Origin: DATAEY01 sp045805565
Lineage (GTDB): Bacteria; Actinomycetota; Thermoleophilia; Solirubrobacterales; Solirubrobacteraceae
Length of the DNA: 47,041 bases
NCBI GenBank assembly: GCA_045805565.1
Contig: JBJMKZ010000038.1
Coordinates: forward strand, 1 to 47,041
Direction of reading: 5' to 3'
The position numbers and the translations under genes were made by a program. Position 1 is the stretch's first letter; the number at the start of each line of letters is the position of its first letter. Positions 23,544-30,984 of the stretch are shown piece by piece. The notes beneath the pieces were generated by a model. That model worked only from the letters and a program-made list of their open reading frames with translations, did not search any database and had not been told where the DNA came from.

Positions 23544-24296
23544 CTACTCCAACTCGAAGCGGACCTTGGCGGTGCCGAGCTCGATTCGCTCTCCGCCCCG
23601 CAGCGGGGCCGAGCCGCGAATCGGCCGGCCGTTCACGGTCACGCCGTTGGTCGAGTCGAGGTCGACGATGGTCCAGCCCTCCTCGGTGGGGCGCACCTCG
23701 GCGTGGCGGCGCGAGACGTTGCTGTCCCCGAGCACGATGTCGCAGTCGCGGCTGCGCCCGATCACCGCGCCGCTGCGGCCGACCACCAGGCGCCGGCCCT
23801 CGGAGACGACCAGGGCCTTGGCCGACTGCGCCGGCGGGTGCCCGGCGGCGTGGCGCAGCCGGTCGGCGCTGTAGATCATCGTGTGACCGGCCTCACCCTG
23901 CTCGGGCTCGGCCCGGTCGTCGGCCGCCGGCTTCACCAGCCTCGCCTGGATGCCGAACTCGCCCAGCGACAGGCGGCCGTCGGTGTTGAACGTGACCTGG
24001 GGGCGGGAGAGCAGGGCCAGCTTCTCGAGACGCGCGTGCTCGAGCAGGTACCCCTCGAGCTCCTTGACCAGAGCCTCCTCGTAATCGACGAAGCGTTCGC
24101 GGTCGTCGGGGGACACATAGACCGCGTACTCGTTGGGCACGTAGACCCGCGAGACCGAGACGGCCTTGTGCTCCTCCATCTCGCGGGCGAGCTTGCGCGC
24201 GATCTCCACCGGGCGCAGCTCGGAGCGGAACGCGCGGCCGAACGCCCCCTCCACGAGGCCCGCGATCTTGGTCTCCAGGCTCTTCAACACGCTCAT
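23544..24296 (-). CDS. fhaA: DUF3662 and FHA domain protein (FhaA type)
   Basis: 250 aa. The N-terminal DUF3662 domain (about 1-120) starts MSVLKSLETKIAGLVEGAFG and contains PVEIARKLAREMEEHKAVSVS and YVPNEYAVYVSPDD. A short linker leads to an FHA domain (about 165-250) with GAVIGRSRDCDIVLGDSNVSRRHA and DLDSTNGVTVNG. The linker is much shorter than in the longer FhaA proteins of mycobacteria. FhaA-type proteins bind phosphothreonine on kinases or MviN and tune peptidoglycan synthesis. It is preceded by a membrane kinase gene ending 31 nt upstream and followed closely by fhaB. Confidence 0.93.
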   Translation of the reverse strand: MSVLKSLETKIAGLVEGAFGRAFRSELRPVEIARKLAREMEEHKAVSVSRVYVPNEYAVYVSPDDRERFVDYEEALVKELEGYLLEHARLEKLALLSRPQVTFNTDGRLSLGEFGIQARLVKPAADDRAEPEQGEAGHTMIYSADRLRHAAGHPPAQSAKALVVSEGRRLVVGRSGAVIGRSRDCDIVLGDSNVSRRHAEVRPTEEGWTIVDLDSTNGVTVNGRPIRGSAPLRGGERIELGTAKVRFELE

Positions 24297-24327
24297 CGCT
24301 CACGCGCGGCCTGCGCGTGGACGGATG

Positions 24328-26100
24328 CTAGTGCCCGGGCTCCGCCCGCGGCAGCGGCGGTTGGGGTCCCATCAGCCACCTCGCCGCCAGCGCCAGCGCC
24401 CCCCCGAGCACGGCTCCCGCCACCCAGCCGCGGGGCGGCGTGCCCGCGGCGCCGACCGCCTGGACGCTCGCCGCGGCGGCGGCGCCGCTGGCCAGGGCGG
24501 TCGCCCACAGCGTGGCCCCGAGCAGATCCCCGGCAAGCGACCGGCCGCGTATCAGCCAGGGGAGTAGGACGGCGGCCAGCGACCACACGGCGGCCAGCGC
24601 CAGGCCGCCGCGGGCGGCCGGCCACACCGCGTGCAGCGCCGAGTCGATCACCGATCCGCTCCAGGCGTGGAGCGGCCATGCGCCCGGAGGTCGCCCGAGG
24701 TAGAGCCCGCGCGCCAGCAGCGCCTCGGCCAGCACCAGCCACCAGGCGCCCAGCGCCCCCAGCGCCGCGCGGCGGACCAGCCCGCGCGCCTGACCCGCCA
24801 GGGCGGGGAACGCCCCCGCCAGGCCGGCCAGCCCGAGCAGCGGCGCGGCGGCCGGGACCGACCACAGCCCACCGGCGCGGGGCAGCAGCAGCGGGCAGAC
24901 GGCGAGGGCGGCGACCAGCACGAGCCCCGCGCCGGGGCGTGCGCCGGGCCCAACCAGGGTCCACGCCACCGCGGCGGCGGCGGAGATCAGCCACCCGGCG
25001 CGCGGGAGCAGGAACACCGCGGCGACCACCCCGGCGGCGAGGGCGGGGCGGCTGACCGGAGGCGCCGGCCCCAGCGTGGTGGCGGCGCCGGCCAGCAGGC
25101 CCGCCGCCAGCGCGGCCGAGACGCGACCCGCCCAGCCCGGTAGCCGGGGCCGGGGCCAGGTCGGAAGCGCCAGCGTCCCTCCCTCGTCGCTGAGGCGCGG
25201 CAGTGCCTCCTCGAGCGCGTGGCGAAGATCGGCCAGCGACCCGCGGTCCTGCGGACGCGGTTGCAGGGAGCGGTCGATCACGTGGACCAGCTCCCGCGGG
25301 AGGTCGCGGCGTGACCGCCCCAGCGATGGCAGCACGGCTCCCAGCCGGCGGGCGGTTGCCGCCGGACCCGGCCCGCGGACCGGATGCGACCCGGCGAACG
25401 CCTCGTACAGGACCAGCGCGAGGGCGTAGAGATCCGCCTCGCGGCCGACGCGCCGGCCCTCTGCCTGCTCAGGCGCCATGTACGCCAGCGTCCCGACGAC
25501 GTCGCCGGTTCGGGTGAGCGGATCGTCGCCGGCCAGGCGTGCGACTCCGAAGTCGGTCAGCTTCGCCACCCCGAGCGGCCCCTCGGGATCGTCGGGCACG
25601 ATGACGTTCTGCGGCTTGACGTCGCGGTGGATCACCCCTCGCTCGTGCGCCTGGACCAAGGCACCGGCCACGGCCAGGCCGATCCGGGCGACATCGCGGT
25701 CCGACAGCGCGCCGGTGGCGATCAGGTCGGCCAGCGTCCGCCCGCGGACCACCTCCGAGATCAGGTAATGGGAGTCCTCGTCGGCGCCGGCCTCGTAGAG
25801 GGTGACGACCGCCGGGTGGTTCAGCCGCGCGGCCGCCAGCGCCTCGCGCTGGGCGCGATCACCGGCGGCGGCATCGCCGCGGGCGCGCGGCACCGCCTTG
25901 ACCGCGACCTCACGCCCGAGACGCTCGTCGCGCGCCAGCCACACCGCCCCGAACCCGCCGGAGCCGAGGCGGCGCGCGAGCCGGTAGCGCCCCAGCACCA
26001 GCCGCCCGCCGGGTGCGCCGTCGGGCAGGCCGGAACCGCCCTCGGGCGCACCGGGGGCCACCGGCGCGGTCGCGCCGGGCAGCGTCGGGGCGGTGTCCAC
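24328..26100 (-). CDS. Ser/Thr protein kinase fused to a polytopic membrane domain
   Basis: 590 aa from GTG 26100. The kinase domain (about 38-300) has GSGGFGAVW, Lys68 (VAVKAV), HRDVKPQN (158-165), DFG (183-185), MAPEQA and EADLYALALVLYEAFAG. The C-terminal half (about 323-580) is almost wholly hydrophobic, with around eight to ten predicted membrane segments and no PASTA or other known sensor domain, ending in a short tail. It may be the first gene of the fhaA-pknB operon. The start is uncertain: no strong ribosome-binding site is visible, and the residues before the glycine loop are low-complexity. The membrane part is unassigned; it could sense a lipid or act in a complex. Confidence 0.85.
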   Translation of the reverse strand: MDTAPTLPGATAPVAPGAPEGGSGLPDGAPGGRLVLGRYRLARRLGSGGFGAVWLARDERLGREVAVKAVPRARGDAAAGDRAQREALAAARLNHPAVVTLYEAGADEDSHYLISEVVRGRTLADLIATGALSDRDVARIGLAVAGALVQAHERGVIHRDVKPQNVIVPDDPEGPLGVAKLTDFGVARLAGDDPLTRTGDVVGTLAYMAPEQAEGRRVGREADLYALALVLYEAFAGSHPVRGPGPAATARRLGAVLPSLGRSRRDLPRELVHVIDRSLQPRPQDRGSLADLRHALEEALPRLSDEGGTLALPTWPRPRLPGWAGRVSAALAAGLLAGAATTLGPAPPVSRPALAAGVVAAVFLLPRAGWLISAAAAVAWTLVGPGARPGAGLVLVAALAVCPLLLPRAGGLWSVPAAAPLLGLAGLAGAFPALAGQARGLVRRAALGALGAWWLVLAEALLARGLYLGRPPGAWPLHAWSGSVIDSALHAVWPAARGGLALAAVWSLAAVLLPWLIRGRSLAGDLLGATLWATALASGAAAAASVQAVGAAGTPPRGWVAGAVLGGALALAARWLMGPQPPLPRAEPGH

Positions 26101-26191
26101 CTCATGCCGGTTTCTACACGTCGGCCGGGCTCCCTGCCAGCGGGTCGAGGCCGTCCGGCTGCGGCCGGCGACCGGGGGGTCGGCCCGCCAG

Positions 26192-26221
26192 GCGACATAA
26201 CGCCGCCCGGCCGGGCATACT
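26192..26221 (+). promoter_or_regulatory. candidate promoter for the CARDB-protein operon
   Basis: GCGACA (26192-26197) and CATACT (26216-26221) are separated by 18 bp and lie about 35 nt before the GTG start at 26256. It stands in the 155-bp gap between divergent genes. Four of six bases match the -35 consensus. Confidence 0.45.
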
Positions 26222-26255
26222 TGGCGCCCGCCTCCTGCCCCAAGGAGCGAGACGA

Positions 26256-27353
26256 GTGTCCTTCTTCGACGAGGGTGACGAGCGGCGCCGGAGTCCACGA
26301 CCCCGGCGCCCGGCCGGCGGCACGGTCAGCGTGGATCCCCGGACCGCCCGTCTGCGCCAGGGCATCGCCGTGGCGGGCCTGGTGGTCGTGGTCCTCCTGC
26401 TGGGGCTCGGCATCAGGGGCTGCGTGAGCGGGGCCAAGAAGCGCTCGCTGCGCGAGTACGCCCAGAACGTCTCCTCGCTGGTCCAGGAGTCCGACCACCA
26501 GGTGGGCAAGCCGTTCTTCGCGCAGCTGTCGGGGTCGGGCGGCGCCGACAATGCGCTCAACCTCGAGACCCAGGTCAACCAGCTGAGGGTGGTGTCGGAG
26601 GACCTGGTCAAGCGCGGGCGCCGGCTCGATCCGCCCGGTGAGATGCGCCAGGCGCAGAGCGTCCTGCTCCTGGTGCTGGAGATGCGCCGCGACGCGCTGC
26701 GCAAGATCGCGGACAAGCTGCCGAGCGCACAGGCGACCGGAGGCACCGCGGACCAGGCGATCATCCAGGTCACCGGGCAGATGCAGCTGTTCTACGCCTC
26801 GGACCTGCTGTTCAAGTACCGCGTGGCGCCCGTGATCAAGCAGGCGCTCGACAACGCCGGGCTCCAGGGCCAGAGCGTGCCCGACACCAACTTCTTCCCC
26901 ACCATCAGGTGGCTGGACGCCGGTCAGGTCGCCAACCGCCTGGGCGCCACCCTGAGCGCCGCCAAGCGGGGCGGGCCGGTCGCGCCCGGGTCGCACGGCC
27001 ACGCTCTGACCTCGGTGAGCGTGGGCGGCACCGACCTCAGTCCCGACACCGCCAACCGCATCCCCGCCGGCTCGAACCTGACCTTCACGGTCAACTTCCA
27101 GAACCAGGGCGACAACGACGAGACCGGCGTGGTGGCCAAGGTCTCGATCGAGGGCGCGGGCAACCCGGTGACCGCCGAGGCCACGGTGCCCCAGACCACC
27201 AAGGGCAGCGAGGCGTCGGTCGACATCCCCCTGCGCCAGGCGCCCCCCATCGGGGTACCCGTCACGATCACCGTCTCGATCGATCCGGTTCCGGGCGAGA
27301 AGATGGTCGAGAACAACAAGCGCTCGTACCCCGCGCTGTTCACCCGCGGCTGA
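26256..27353 (+). CDS. membrane-anchored CARDB-domain protein
   Basis: 365 aa from GTG 26256, with AAGGAG (26242-26247) about 8 nt upstream. A short charged N-terminus leads to one membrane helix (about 34-53: GIAVAGLVVVVLLLGLGIRG). A helical region with repeated charged heptad-like stretches follows (YAQNVSSLVQESDHQVG; EMRRDALRKIADKL), and the C-terminal 110 aa resemble a CARDB/Ig-like adhesion domain (LTFTVNFQNQGDNDETGVVAKVSIEG ... VPVTITVSIDPVPGEKMVENN, quoted in part). The domain should lie outside the cell. Function unknown; the two downstream genes (DUF4446, pheA) do not explain it. Confidence 0.75.
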   Translation: MSFFDEGDERRRSPRPRRPAGGTVSVDPRTARLRQGIAVAGLVVVVLLLGLGIRGCVSGAKKRSLREYAQNVSSLVQESDHQVGKPFFAQLSGSGGADNALNLETQVNQLRVVSEDLVKRGRRLDPPGEMRQAQSVLLLVLEMRRDALRKIADKLPSAQATGGTADQAIIQVTGQMQLFYASDLLFKYRVAPVIKQALDNAGLQGQSVPDTNFFPTIRWLDAGQVANRLGATLSAAKRGGPVAPGSHGHALTSVSVGGTDLSPDTANRIPAGSNLTFTVNFQNQGDNDETGVVAKVSIEGAGNPVTAEATVPQTTKGSEASVDIPLRQAPPIGVPVTITVSIDPVPGEKMVENNKRSYPALFTRG

Positions 27354-27396
27354 CTCCCCGCCGCAGCCGCGTAGACGTCACGGCCAGCCGGGTCCC

Positions 27397-27402
27397 TATC
27401 CT
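27397..27402 (+). promoter_or_regulatory. candidate -10 element for the DUF4446 gene, near-leaderless
   Basis: TATCCT ends 6 nt before the GTG at 27409, so transcription from it would begin at or next to the start codon. No ribosome-binding site is visible, and no clear -35. Confidence 0.35.
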
Positions 27403-27408
27403 TGCGGC

Positions 27409-27933
27409 GTGCACGCGCTCACCTCGATCCCCGGGGTCGTGGCCCTGACCGGCGTGGGCATCGCGGTGGTGGCGCTGGTGCTGGCCGTGGTACTGGCGGT
27501 CAAGCTCCGGCGCCTGAGACGGGCCCAGCGCGCGATCCTCGGCGAGGAAGCGCGCGACCTAGTCGGCCACGCCGCCGCGATCCAGGAGGACTTCGATCGC
27601 CTCGCCGCGGAGGTAGAGCAGGCGTCGGTCGCCCTGCACGAGCGCCTCTCGGACACCGAGCGGCGGCTGGGCGGCGCGATCGCCTACCGGTCGCTGGTCC
27701 GCTACGACGCCTACAACGAGATGTCCGGGCGCCAATCGACCTCGATCGCCCTGCTCGACGCGTCGCACTCCGGGGTGGTGCTGTCCTCGATCCACCACCG
27801 CGACCAGGCACGCCTCTACGCGAAGCAGATTCACGCCGGAGAGCCGGAGCTCGAGCTCTCGCCGGAGGAGGCGGAGGCCATCCGCCTGGCGCTGGAGGCC
27901 GGCGACCGCACCGCCGCCGCCTCCGGCCACTAG
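27409..27933 (+). CDS. DUF4446 family membrane protein
   Basis: 174 aa. An N-terminal membrane helix (about 9-30: VVALTGVGIAVVALVLAVVLAV) is followed by a basic segment, a predicted coiled coil (DLVGHAAAIQEDFDRLAAEV, then ALHERLSDTERRLGG) and the conserved DUF4446 core: IAYRSLVRYDAYNEMSGRQSTSIALLD, then GVVLSSIHHRDQARLYAKQI and ELSPEEAEAI (quoted in pieces). The family is common in actinobacteria and Firmicutes and has no known function. The GTG start may belong to a leaderless mRNA. Its TAG stop shares a base with the pheA start, so the two are coupled. Confidence 0.85.
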   Translation: MHALTSIPGVVALTGVGIAVVALVLAVVLAVKLRRLRRAQRAILGEEARDLVGHAAAIQEDFDRLAAEVEQASVALHERLSDTERRLGGAIAYRSLVRYDAYNEMSGRQSTSIALLDASHSGVVLSSIHHRDQARLYAKQIHAGEPELELSPEEAEAIRLALEAGDRTAAASGH

Positions 27934-28778
27934 TGGCCCACCGGCTGCGGGTCGGTTACCTGGGCCCGGAGGGGACGTTCACGCACGAGGCGTTGATGGC
28001 GAGCCCGGTCGCGGGATCGTTCGAACTGCGCCCGATGCCGACCGTCTACGACACGATCATGGGCGTCGAGCAGCGGTGCGTGGACCGGGCGCTGGTCCCG
28101 ATCGAGAACTCGCTGGAGGGATCGGTGAACGCGACGCTCGACACCCTGGCGATGGAGGTGGCCGGCGTCGCGATCCTGGGCGAGACCGTCCACCCCATCC
28201 GCCACTGCCTGATCGCCCGCCGGTCCGTCGAGCTGGAGGACATCCGGGTGGTGGTCTCGCATCCCCAGGCCACCGCCCAGTGCGCCCGCTTCCTGCGCGC
28301 CAGGCTCGCCGGGGCGGCGGTCACGTCGGCCGCGTCGACGGCCGATGCCGTGCGAGCCGTGGCGGAGTCCGAGGGCGCGGCCGCCGCCCTGGGAACCCGG
28401 CTGTCGGCGGAGATTTACGGCTGCGTCGTCCTCGAGGACGGCGTGGAGGACGTGGCCGGCAACCAGACGCGCTTCGTGTGGCTGGGGCCGCCGGACCAGG
28501 AGCCGGTGGGCGAGGGCGCGTGGAAGACGTCGATCGTCTTCTGGGGCGCGGGTGACGATACGCCCGGGTGGCTCGTCCGCTGCCTGTCCGCGCTGGCCGA
28601 CCGGGAGGTCAACCTGACCATGATCGAGTCCCGCCCGCGCCGGCTGGCCCTGGGGCACTACATGTTCTTCGCCGACCTCCAGGGGCACGCCGAGGAGCCC
28701 CGGTTAGCCGAGGCGCTGGGGGCGCTGCGCGGCCAGACCGAGGCGCTGCGGGTGCTGGGCTCCTATCCGGCGGCCTGA
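27933..28778 (+). CDS. pheA: prephenate dehydratase
   Basis: 281 aa. The dehydratase domain (about 5-185) has VGYLGPEGTFTHEALM, RALVPIENSLEGSVNATLD, PIRHCLIAR, VVSHPQATAQCARFL, AALGTRLSAEIYG and the TRF motif in VAGNQTRFVWLG. The ACT regulatory domain (about 195-280) carries LVRCLSALADREVNLTMIES with the ESRP motif that binds phenylalanine. The enzyme converts prephenate to phenylpyruvate in phenylalanine synthesis, usually with feedback inhibition. There is no chorismate mutase domain. GTG 27933 overlaps the DUF4446 stop by one base; its own 3' end overlaps the convergent RNase D gene by 16 bp. Confidence 0.95.
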   Translation: MAHRLRVGYLGPEGTFTHEALMASPVAGSFELRPMPTVYDTIMGVEQRCVDRALVPIENSLEGSVNATLDTLAMEVAGVAILGETVHPIRHCLIARRSVELEDIRVVVSHPQATAQCARFLRARLAGAAVTSAASTADAVRAVAESEGAAAALGTRLSAEIYGCVVLEDGVEDVAGNQTRFVWLGPPDQEPVGEGAWKTSIVFWGAGDDTPGWLVRCLSALADREVNLTMIESRPRRLALGHYMFFADLQGHAEEPRLAEALGALRGQTEALRVLGSYPAA

Positions 28779-29932
28779 GCGCCGGGGGGCTCCACCTCCA
28801 GGCGGCGGCCGCCGGCGACGCGCACCGTGCGGGCCCCGGAGAGCACGTCGAGCAGCTCGGCGCCGACCAACTCGGCGCGCCAGCCCAGGAGCACGCGCAG
28901 CCGGGCCGGGTCCTCACCGCCCCGCACGGTGGCCACGAGCTGCGCGAGGTCGTCCTGGGTGGCGATCAACTGGGCGCCCACCCCGGCCTCCACGGCGCGC
29001 TGGCGGACCACCGCCCCGAGCAGGGCGGCGAGCGGCGCGTCGGACGCCGACAGAGGCCGGCGGGGGGCCGGGACGCCGGGCGCCGGGCGCCGCGTCCCGC
29101 GGACGACCGCCTCCAGCAGCCCGCGGGAGCGGCGGTGGAGGGTCGACTCGGGCAGCCCGCGCACGTCGGCCAGGGCGCGACGGTCGCGCGGCGCCTGCCG
29201 AGCCAGCTCGACCAGAACGTGGTCGGGGAGAACCGAGCCGGGGTTGCGGTCGATGTCCCGGGCCAGCGCCTCGCGCCACTCCACCAGCTCGCGCGCGAGC
29301 GCCCGCGCCGGCGGCTTGAGCCGCGCGACGCCCGGAAGCCGCTGGAAGAGCGCGTCCGGGTCCCGCTGGTCGCTGACGTCCTCCAGCCAGCGGCACTCCT
29401 CCCTCGCCCAGTCGAGGCGCCCGGCACGCGCGAGCTCGGCCTCGAGCGCCTCGCCCAGCTCGAGCAGGTGCCGGGCGTCCTGGCGCGCATAGCGCAGCTG
29501 GGCCTCGGTCAGCGGCCGCCGGTCCCAGCGGGTGAACGACTCGGCGCTGGCGATCTTCACGCCCAGCACCCGCGCCACCAGCGAGCGGTAGCTCTCCTGC
29601 GTCCCGTAGCCGAGGAACCCGGCCGCCACCTGCGTGTCGAAGACGTTGGCCACCGGCGTGTCCCAGGCCCGCTTGAGGAGGGCGACGTCCTGGCGGCCGG
29701 CGTGCACCACCACCTCCACCGCGGGGTCGGCCAGGGCGGCGGCGAGCGGCCCCGGCCGGGCGCCGTCGAGCGGGTCGATGACCTCGGTCCGGACGCCCTC
29801 GGGGGCCGAGGAGTCACGCAGCGCCACCTGCGCCAGGCACAGGACCGTCTGGTAGCGACGCTCGGTCATGAACTCGGTATCGATGGCCATGCGACCGCTG
29901 CGGCGGGCGAGCTGGGCGAGCTGTTCGGTCAC
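28763..29932 (-). CDS. rnd: ribonuclease D family 3'-5' exonuclease with HRDC domain
   Basis: 389 aa. The DEDD exonuclease domain (about 1-180) shows MAIDTEFMTER (first Asp and Glu), VVVHAGRQDVALLKRAW and LRYARQDARHLLEL (last Asp of the DEDD set with Tyr). An HRDC domain (about 210-290) follows: WREALARDIDRNPGSVLPDHVLVELA, then DVRGLPESTLHRRSRGLLEAV (quoted in pieces). RNase D matures structured RNA 3' ends, including tRNA precursors. The GTG start at 29932 has TAGATT (29945-29950) as a possible -10 element 12 nt upstream, which would give a very short leader. It is divergent from the HNH gene. Confidence 0.92.
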   Translation of the reverse strand: MTEQLAQLARRSGRMAIDTEFMTERRYQTVLCLAQVALRDSSAPEGVRTEVIDPLDGARPGPLAAALADPAVEVVVHAGRQDVALLKRAWDTPVANVFDTQVAAGFLGYGTQESYRSLVARVLGVKIASAESFTRWDRRPLTEAQLRYARQDARHLLELGEALEAELARAGRLDWAREECRWLEDVSDQRDPDALFQRLPGVARLKPPARALARELVEWREALARDIDRNPGSVLPDHVLVELARQAPRDRRALADVRGLPESTLHRRSRGLLEAVVRGTRRPAPGVPAPRRPLSASDAPLAALLGAVVRQRAVEAGVGAQLIATQDDLAQLVATVRGGEDPARLRVLLGWRAELVGAELLDVLSGARTVRVAGGRRLEVEPPGAQAAG

Positions 29933-29944
29933 CGGGATTCGCCG

Positions 29945-29950
29945 AATCTA
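29945..29950 (-). promoter_or_regulatory. candidate -10 element of rnd
   Basis: TAGATT on the minus strand lies 12 nt before the GTG at 29932. It overlaps the dyad GATTC-GCC-GAATC (29936-29948), which could be an operator. No clear -35 element. Confidence 0.35.
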
Positions 29951-29967
29951 GGGCAAGCGGGAGCGCC

Positions 29968-29996
29968 CTGGCAGGACGGGGAACGCTCGCTACACT
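29968..29996 (+). promoter_or_regulatory. candidate promoter of the HNH gene
   Basis: CTGGCA (29968-29973), a 17-bp spacer and TACACT (29991-29996) make a fair sigma-70-type promoter. Transcription would start about 6 nt before ATG 30009, giving a very short leader without a ribosome-binding site. Confidence 0.45.
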
Positions 29997-30008
29997 GCGA
30001 GCCCAGGC

Positions 30009-30608
30009 ATGGCCGTGGACGTACCACCAGCCCCAGCGGGGCCTGCGTCGCTCGACTTGCACCGGCGACGCGGGTCTGTCACGACCGGCGCCAGCCGCAC
30101 GGTCGGTGGCCGGGTGCTCGTCCTCAACGCGACCTACGAGCCGATCAACGTCTGCACGATCCGGCGCGCCGCCGTCCTGCTGCTGAAGGAGAAGGCGGAG
30201 ATCATCGAGCACGCGGAATGGGAGCTGCGGTCGGAGAACCTCACCCTGCCGCGACCGGTGGTCATCCGCCTGGTGACCTACGTCCGCGTGCCGCGCGACA
30301 CGCATCGCCGCAAGATCACCCGTCGCGCGGTCTTCGCCCGCGACCGCTGGACGTGCCAGTACTGCGGCTCGCGTGGCAGCCTGACGGTCGACCACGTCGT
30401 GCCGCGCTCGAAGGGCGGCCTGTCGAGCTGGGACAACATCGTCACCTCCTGCGCGCCGTGCAATCGCCGCAAGGGCGACGCCATGCTGCGCCACGCCGGG
30501 ATGAAGCTGATCCGCGAGCCCCGCAGCCCGAGCCCCCAGATCTTCATCCACGTCGCCACCCCGACCATCCCGGCGGCGTGGCGCGCGTACCTGCCCGAGG
30601 CCGCCTGA
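30009..30608 (+). CDS. HNH endonuclease family protein
   Basis: 199 aa. An N-terminal segment of about 35 residues is followed by RVLVLNATYEPINVCTIRRAAVLLL, which marks a widespread actinobacterial HNH group. The HNH/zinc core is RWTCQYCGSRGSLTVDHVVPRSKGG, NIVTSCAPCNRRKGD (quoted in pieces), with two CxxC pairs for structural zinc and the DH of the catalytic ββα-metal motif. These proteins are usually chromosomal housekeeping-type genes with no proven target. The start could be ATG 30009 or a codon nearer RVLVLNA; I kept ATG 30009 because a promoter-like sequence is placed just before it. A hairpin terminator for the opposite strand follows. Confidence 0.85.
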   Translation: MAVDVPPAPAGPASLDLHRRRGSVTTGASRTVGGRVLVLNATYEPINVCTIRRAAVLLLKEKAEIIEHAEWELRSENLTLPRPVVIRLVTYVRVPRDTHRRKITRRAVFARDRWTCQYCGSRGSLTVDHVVPRSKGGLSSWDNIVTSCAPCNRRKGDAMLRHAGMKLIREPRSPSPQIFIHVATPTIPAAWRAYLPEAA

Positions 30609-30656
30609 GTCCGGATCCGTGCGGCCGCGCCGCCGCGCGGCGTTCCCCCGCAGCAC

Positions 30657-30680
30657 GAGGGGCGCCCGAAGGCGCCCCTC
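30657..30680 (-). terminator. UUCG-loop terminator hairpin of the post-gyrA RNA
   Basis: GAGGGGCGCC and GGCGCCCCTC form a perfect 10-bp stem. On the minus strand the loop is TTCG closed by C-G, the very stable cUUCGg tetraloop, whereas on plus it reads CGAA. That marks the minus strand as the transcribed one. No U-tract follows. Confidence 0.7.
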
Positions 30681-30800
30681 GATCCAAGCTGGCTGGACTG
30701 TGGCCTACGTCGCTGGGTCCTGCCGCCGGGGGGACCAGCTCCGGCAGCGTCGCAGGCGGTGTCCCGGGTTGGATTCGCTAAGCGGATCCAGCCTTCCGAC

Positions 30801-30845
30801 CTAGCGGCCGGTCACCTCCAGGGTCCCGCAAGAACTGTCACTCAA
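30801..30845 (-). CDS. 14-codon micro-ORF in the post-gyrA RNA
   Basis: TTG at 30845 opens a frame encoding MSDSSCGTLEVTGR and ending at TAG 30801. It is preceded, with 10-nt spacing, by the strongest Shine-Dalgarno element in the window. The second anti-16S element lies inside its last codons. A GTG at 30841 in another frame would give a 9-aa peptide instead. It may be a translated leader-type peptide or only a by-product of a ribosome-binding RNA. Confidence 0.4.
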   Translation of the reverse strand: MSDSSCGTLEVTGR

Positions 30846-30984
30846 CGTAGGACCACCTCCTTTCCCTGGTCCGCCTATCTAAGCAGACTCCGCAGAGGCA
30901 TCGCCCCGTCTGCCCGCGGGCAGCCCGAGCGGCTCGCGTCGGGCGAGGGATGCGGCCGGCGGTTGGCGGCGGCGTCGCGCCGGG

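Larger units (their letters stand above)
30657..30869 (-). ncRNA. candidate structured small RNA downstream of gyrA
   Basis: TAGATA (30876-30881, minus) could be the -10 element, placing the RNA start near 30869. The RNA then carries GAAAGGAGGTGGTCC (30850-30864), complementary to the 16S rRNA 3' end over 15 nt with one G-U pair. Next are a 14-codon ORF, a second GGAGGTGACC (30810-30819), a hairpin with arms TGGATCCGC/GCGAATCCA (30770-30790, one mismatch), a hairpin GCTGGTCC/GGACCCAGC with a C-rich loop, and the UUCG terminator. No larger minus-strand gene follows within the transcript. It resembles an independent RNA rather than a gyrA trailer; I cannot match it to an Rfam family from memory. 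Confidence 0.55.

Noticed and set aside
30609..30680. Terminator for the HNH gene on plus
   Set aside because: The 30657-30680 hairpin has the UUCG loop only on minus and no T-tract on plus, so it fits the opposite transcript better.
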